Shown here piece by piece: positions 62,375 through 64,000 of a stretch of DNA of 64,000 nucleotides. Below the pieces are notes generated by a model. That model was not told where the DNA came from. It ran no database searches and saw only the letters and a list, made by a program, of their open reading frames with translations. How positions within the stretch are numbered: position 1 is the stretch's first letter; every line of letters begins with the position of its first letter. The position numbers and the translations under genes are program-made. The DNA is taken from contig JAHDVK010000027.1 of NCBI GenBank assembly GCA_023384675.1, positions 16,061 to 80,060 of the forward strand. The letters run 5' to 3'. This DNA comes from Bryobacteraceae bacterium (GTDB lineage Bacteria; Acidobacteriota; Terriglobia; Bryobacterales; Bryobacteraceae).

Positions 62375-62994
62375 TCATTCTGTTTCTGACCTTCGCGCTC
62401 GCTCAGGCCCTGGCGCAGTTGCAGCAGCCTTTTTCGCACAAATTGCACCTCAAACAGGTGAGCGGCTGCGAGCCGTGCCATACGAACGCGGCGAAGTCCA
62501 CCAAGGCTTCGGACAACCTGCTGCCGTTCGAGACCGAATGCGTCAACTGTCACCACGACATCCACATCAAGGAGCCAAGGAAGACGACCGTCCATCAGTT
62601 CAATCACGAGCTCCACATGGGCGCGAATCCAGGTCCGATCATCGCCGCGGCCGTCAAGAGCAAGACCTGGCTCGGCACGGCCAAGGAGATGCCGAAGAAG
62701 CTGAACACCGCCAACGCGTGCGTCTCCTGCCATCACGACATTGAAGAGAGCGAGGCGATCACGGACGCGATCGGGAAGGCGCACTACCCGCGCATGGCCG
62801 ATTGCCTCACCTGCCATAACCAGATCAACCCGCCCGAATCGTGCAAGACCTGTCACGATCCGGCCACGAATTTCCGGCCGGCCGACCATACGCCGGAGTT
62901 CGTGGACGCGCACGCCCGCGCCGGCGCCGTGCCGGACAAGCAGGTCTGCCACGGCTGCCACGGAAAGAACTTCACCTGCAAGGGGTGCCATTGA
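62350..62994 (+). CDS. Seven-heme c-type cytochrome (cytochrome c3/c7-like)
   Basis: A 214-residue protein starting at GTG, with a signal peptide and seven CxxCH sites: CEPCH, CVNCH, CVSCH, CLTCH, CKTCH, CHGCH and a final CKGCH at the very C-terminus. Extra His residues (FSHKLHLK, FNHELHMG) could be distal ligands as in bis-His multiheme proteins. It is a periplasmic electron carrier. Overlaps the dehydrogenase upstream by 25 bases and the J-domain gene downstream by a TTGA junction. Confidence 0.9.
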   Translation: MAHLIQKVVILFLTFALAQALAQLQQPFSHKLHLKQVSGCEPCHTNAAKSTKASDNLLPFETECVNCHHDIHIKEPRKTTVHQFNHELHMGANPGPIIAAAVKSKTWLGTAKEMPKKLNTANACVSCHHDIEESEAITDAIGKAHYPRMADCLTCHNQINPPESCKTCHDPATNFRPADHTPEFVDAHARAGAVPDKQVCHGCHGKNFTCKGCH

Positions 62995-63548
62995 CCAAAC
63001 CGGAATTCCAGAATCACTACGAAGTGCTCGGACTGAGCCACGGCGCCTCCAGCGAAGAGATTTCGCGCGCGTATCAGTTGCTGGCCCGGGAACTGCACCC
63101 GAATACGCCGCGGACCGGAAACAAGGCCGCGTTCGACAAGCTGAACAAGGCTTACGAAGCGCTGTCGGACCCAGCGGCCCGAGAGGCGTTCGATCGGCTG
63201 TTCACGGGCGGAGTCGCGCAACGCGAGGGGCCGCGTTTCGCCGCCGGCGAGTTCTTCGACGCACTCAACAAGGAGATGCGCCGGCGCACGGCGGTTCTCT
63301 GCGTGCTCTACGACCAGCGGCGGCGGCAGCCTGACACGCCGAGCCTCACCTTTCGAGAACTGGAGGGGCTGATGAACCTGTCCTCCAGCGAGCTGAGCTT
63401 CTCGATGTGGTTTTTGAAACAGCGCGGACTGGCGGGCGTGGATGACAAGAGCGCGATCCAGATTACCGTGAGCGGGATGGAATTCCTGGAAGCCCAGGCG
63501 CCGCGGACCGAAGACGTCATGCCCTTCATCCGGCAACCGGAGCCCTAA
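62991..63548 (+). CDS. J-domain-like protein with degenerate HPD motif
   Basis: A 185-residue protein starting at TTG that overlaps the cytochrome stop (TTGA). The first 65 residues form a DnaJ domain (NHYEVLGLSHGASSEEISRAY, then FDKLNKAYEALSDPAAREAFD), but the essential HPD tripeptide is HPN (H36-P37-N38). The second half is a winged-helix-like region (LTFRELEGLMNLSSSELSFS). It probably cannot stimulate DnaK and may serve as a dedicated adaptor, possibly for cytochrome maturation. Confidence 0.82.
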   Translation: MTKPEFQNHYEVLGLSHGASSEEISRAYQLLARELHPNTPRTGNKAAFDKLNKAYEALSDPAAREAFDRLFTGGVAQREGPRFAAGEFFDALNKEMRRRTAVLCVLYDQRRRQPDTPSLTFRELEGLMNLSSSELSFSMWFLKQRGLAGVDDKSAIQITVSGMEFLEAQAPRTEDVMPFIRQPEP

Positions 63549-63554
63549 TGGACG

Positions 63555-63902
63555 CTAGCCGCGAAGGTAGGCGTCCTCGCCGCGAATCCAATCCTCGCGC
63601 CGCGGACTGAAGAGGTCGGTGACCTCGGAATCCTCCAGCACGTCCACGCTGTGCGGCAGATTGGGCGGGATCTCCAGGCACTGGCCCGGGCCCACAACCA
63701 CTTCACGGCTGCCGAAGTGGAATCGCAGCCGGCCGCGTTCGACCATGGTGATCTGCTCGTTCTCGTGCGAATGTTCGGGGACATGAGCCCCCGCGAGCAT
63801 TTCGAGCCGGGCGATGGTGATGCGCGCGGCGTGAATCACGCGCCGGGTCATCTTCGGATTCATCGCCTCGGCGGGGACGCCGGACCATTCGTGCAGAGTC
63901 AT
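63555..63902 (-). CDS. Cupin-domain protein
   Basis: A 115-residue single cupin barrel. Motif 1 is HSHENEQITMVERGRLRF with the metal-binding His, His and Glu, and motif 2 is PPNLPHSVDVLED with a further His. Such proteins bind a divalent metal and act as small dioxygenases, isomerases or sensors; the function is open. It converges with the J-domain gene, 6 bases apart. Confidence 0.85.
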   Translation of the reverse strand: MTLHEWSGVPAEAMNPKMTRRVIHAARITIARLEMLAGAHVPEHSHENEQITMVERGRLRFHFGSREVVVGPGQCLEIPPNLPHSVDVLEDSEVTDLFSPRREDWIRGEDAYLRG

Positions 63903-63976
63903 ATGCGGCAGCGTATCATGACGGGAGCCGCTGCGGGCCTGCGTTAAGATAGAAAGTTCCGCCCCTAGGAGATGAT

Positions 63977-64000
63977 ATGAAAGGCGTTGTGCTGGCTGGA
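63977..64000 (+). CDS. Start of a probable nucleotidyltransferase (3' truncated by window)
   Basis: An ATG at 63977 behind AGGAGATG begins the peptide MKGVVLAG, the classic first strand and Gly loop of sugar-1-phosphate nucleotidyltransferases (RfbA/GalU type). Only 8 codons are visible, so the call is tentative. A -10-like TAAGAT lies about 25 bases upstream. Confidence 0.5.

Overview
This 64 kb window is a gene-dense, high-GC bacterial chromosome segment. No stretch longer than about 180 bases lacks a gene. I see no tRNA, rRNA, CRISPR array, insertion sequence, prophage or attachment site. The gene content suggests an Acidobacteriota chromosome, probably of the Solibacter/Bryobacter type: Tat-exported Gfo/Idh and sugar-isomerase proteins, DUF1680/GH127 and GH2 glycosidases, a ceramidase-like enzyme, an hpn-type hopanoid operon, and many GTG/TTG starts with 4-base stop/start overlaps. 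That assignment is an inference from gene content; no rRNA is present to confirm it.

Layout. 1-7.8 kb: the end of a PQQ-type beta-propeller protein, a hypothetical gene and an aminotransferase, then the classic translation operon ffh-rpsP-khpA-rimM-trmD-rplS-rnhB plus a small membrane protein, read leftward from a good promoter at 7846-7874. 8-12 kb: a membrane protein, an ECF sigma/zinc anti-sigma pair, a YqhD-type alcohol dehydrogenase, a divergent PiT-like permease and a small membrane protein. 12-17.5 kb (leftward): clpC, a lone LolD-type ABC ATPase, and a SulP transporter coupled to an ArsR regulator. 17.6-28.4 kb: two GH127 proteins, a D2-only Clp ATPase, wecB, infA, a degenerate GGDEF protein, an SDR and a Gfo/Idh oxidoreductase. 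28.6-31.4 kb: htpX, an RlmI-type methyltransferase and an M23 peptidase.

31.5-40.4 kb is the most interesting block. It is a tightly coupled isoprenoid/hopanoid operon: ispH, a squalene-hopene-cyclase homologue with an altered catalytic motif, hpnA, hpnG, two zinc dehydrogenases, hpnC, hpnD, a STAS protein and a tiny methyltransferase-like protein. IspH supplies C5 precursors, HpnC/HpnD condense farnesyl diphosphate toward squalene, the cyclase would fold a triterpene, and HpnG would process the C35 side chain. The paired dehydrogenases next to hpnG are candidates for a side-chain redox step whose enzyme, to my knowledge, is not settled.

40.4-53.3 kb: accessory secreted enzymes (a Tat-type DegT aminotransferase, an amidase, a GH2 glycosidase, a TIM-barrel isomerase, a ceramidase-like hydrolase), PilZ, a divergent peptide deformylase, a CPBP protease, and a coupled ceramidase/unknown/ROK kinase/RidA chain. 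53.3-61 kb: a nitrogen-control island in which NtrY-like/NtrX-like genes converge on amt-glnB-glnD. The NtrX-like regulator lacks the GAFTGA loop needed for sigma-54. 61-64 kb: a sorbosone-dehydrogenase-type enzyme coupled to a seven-heme cytochrome c and a J-domain-like protein with a broken HPD motif, then a cupin and the first codons of a probable nucleotidyltransferase.
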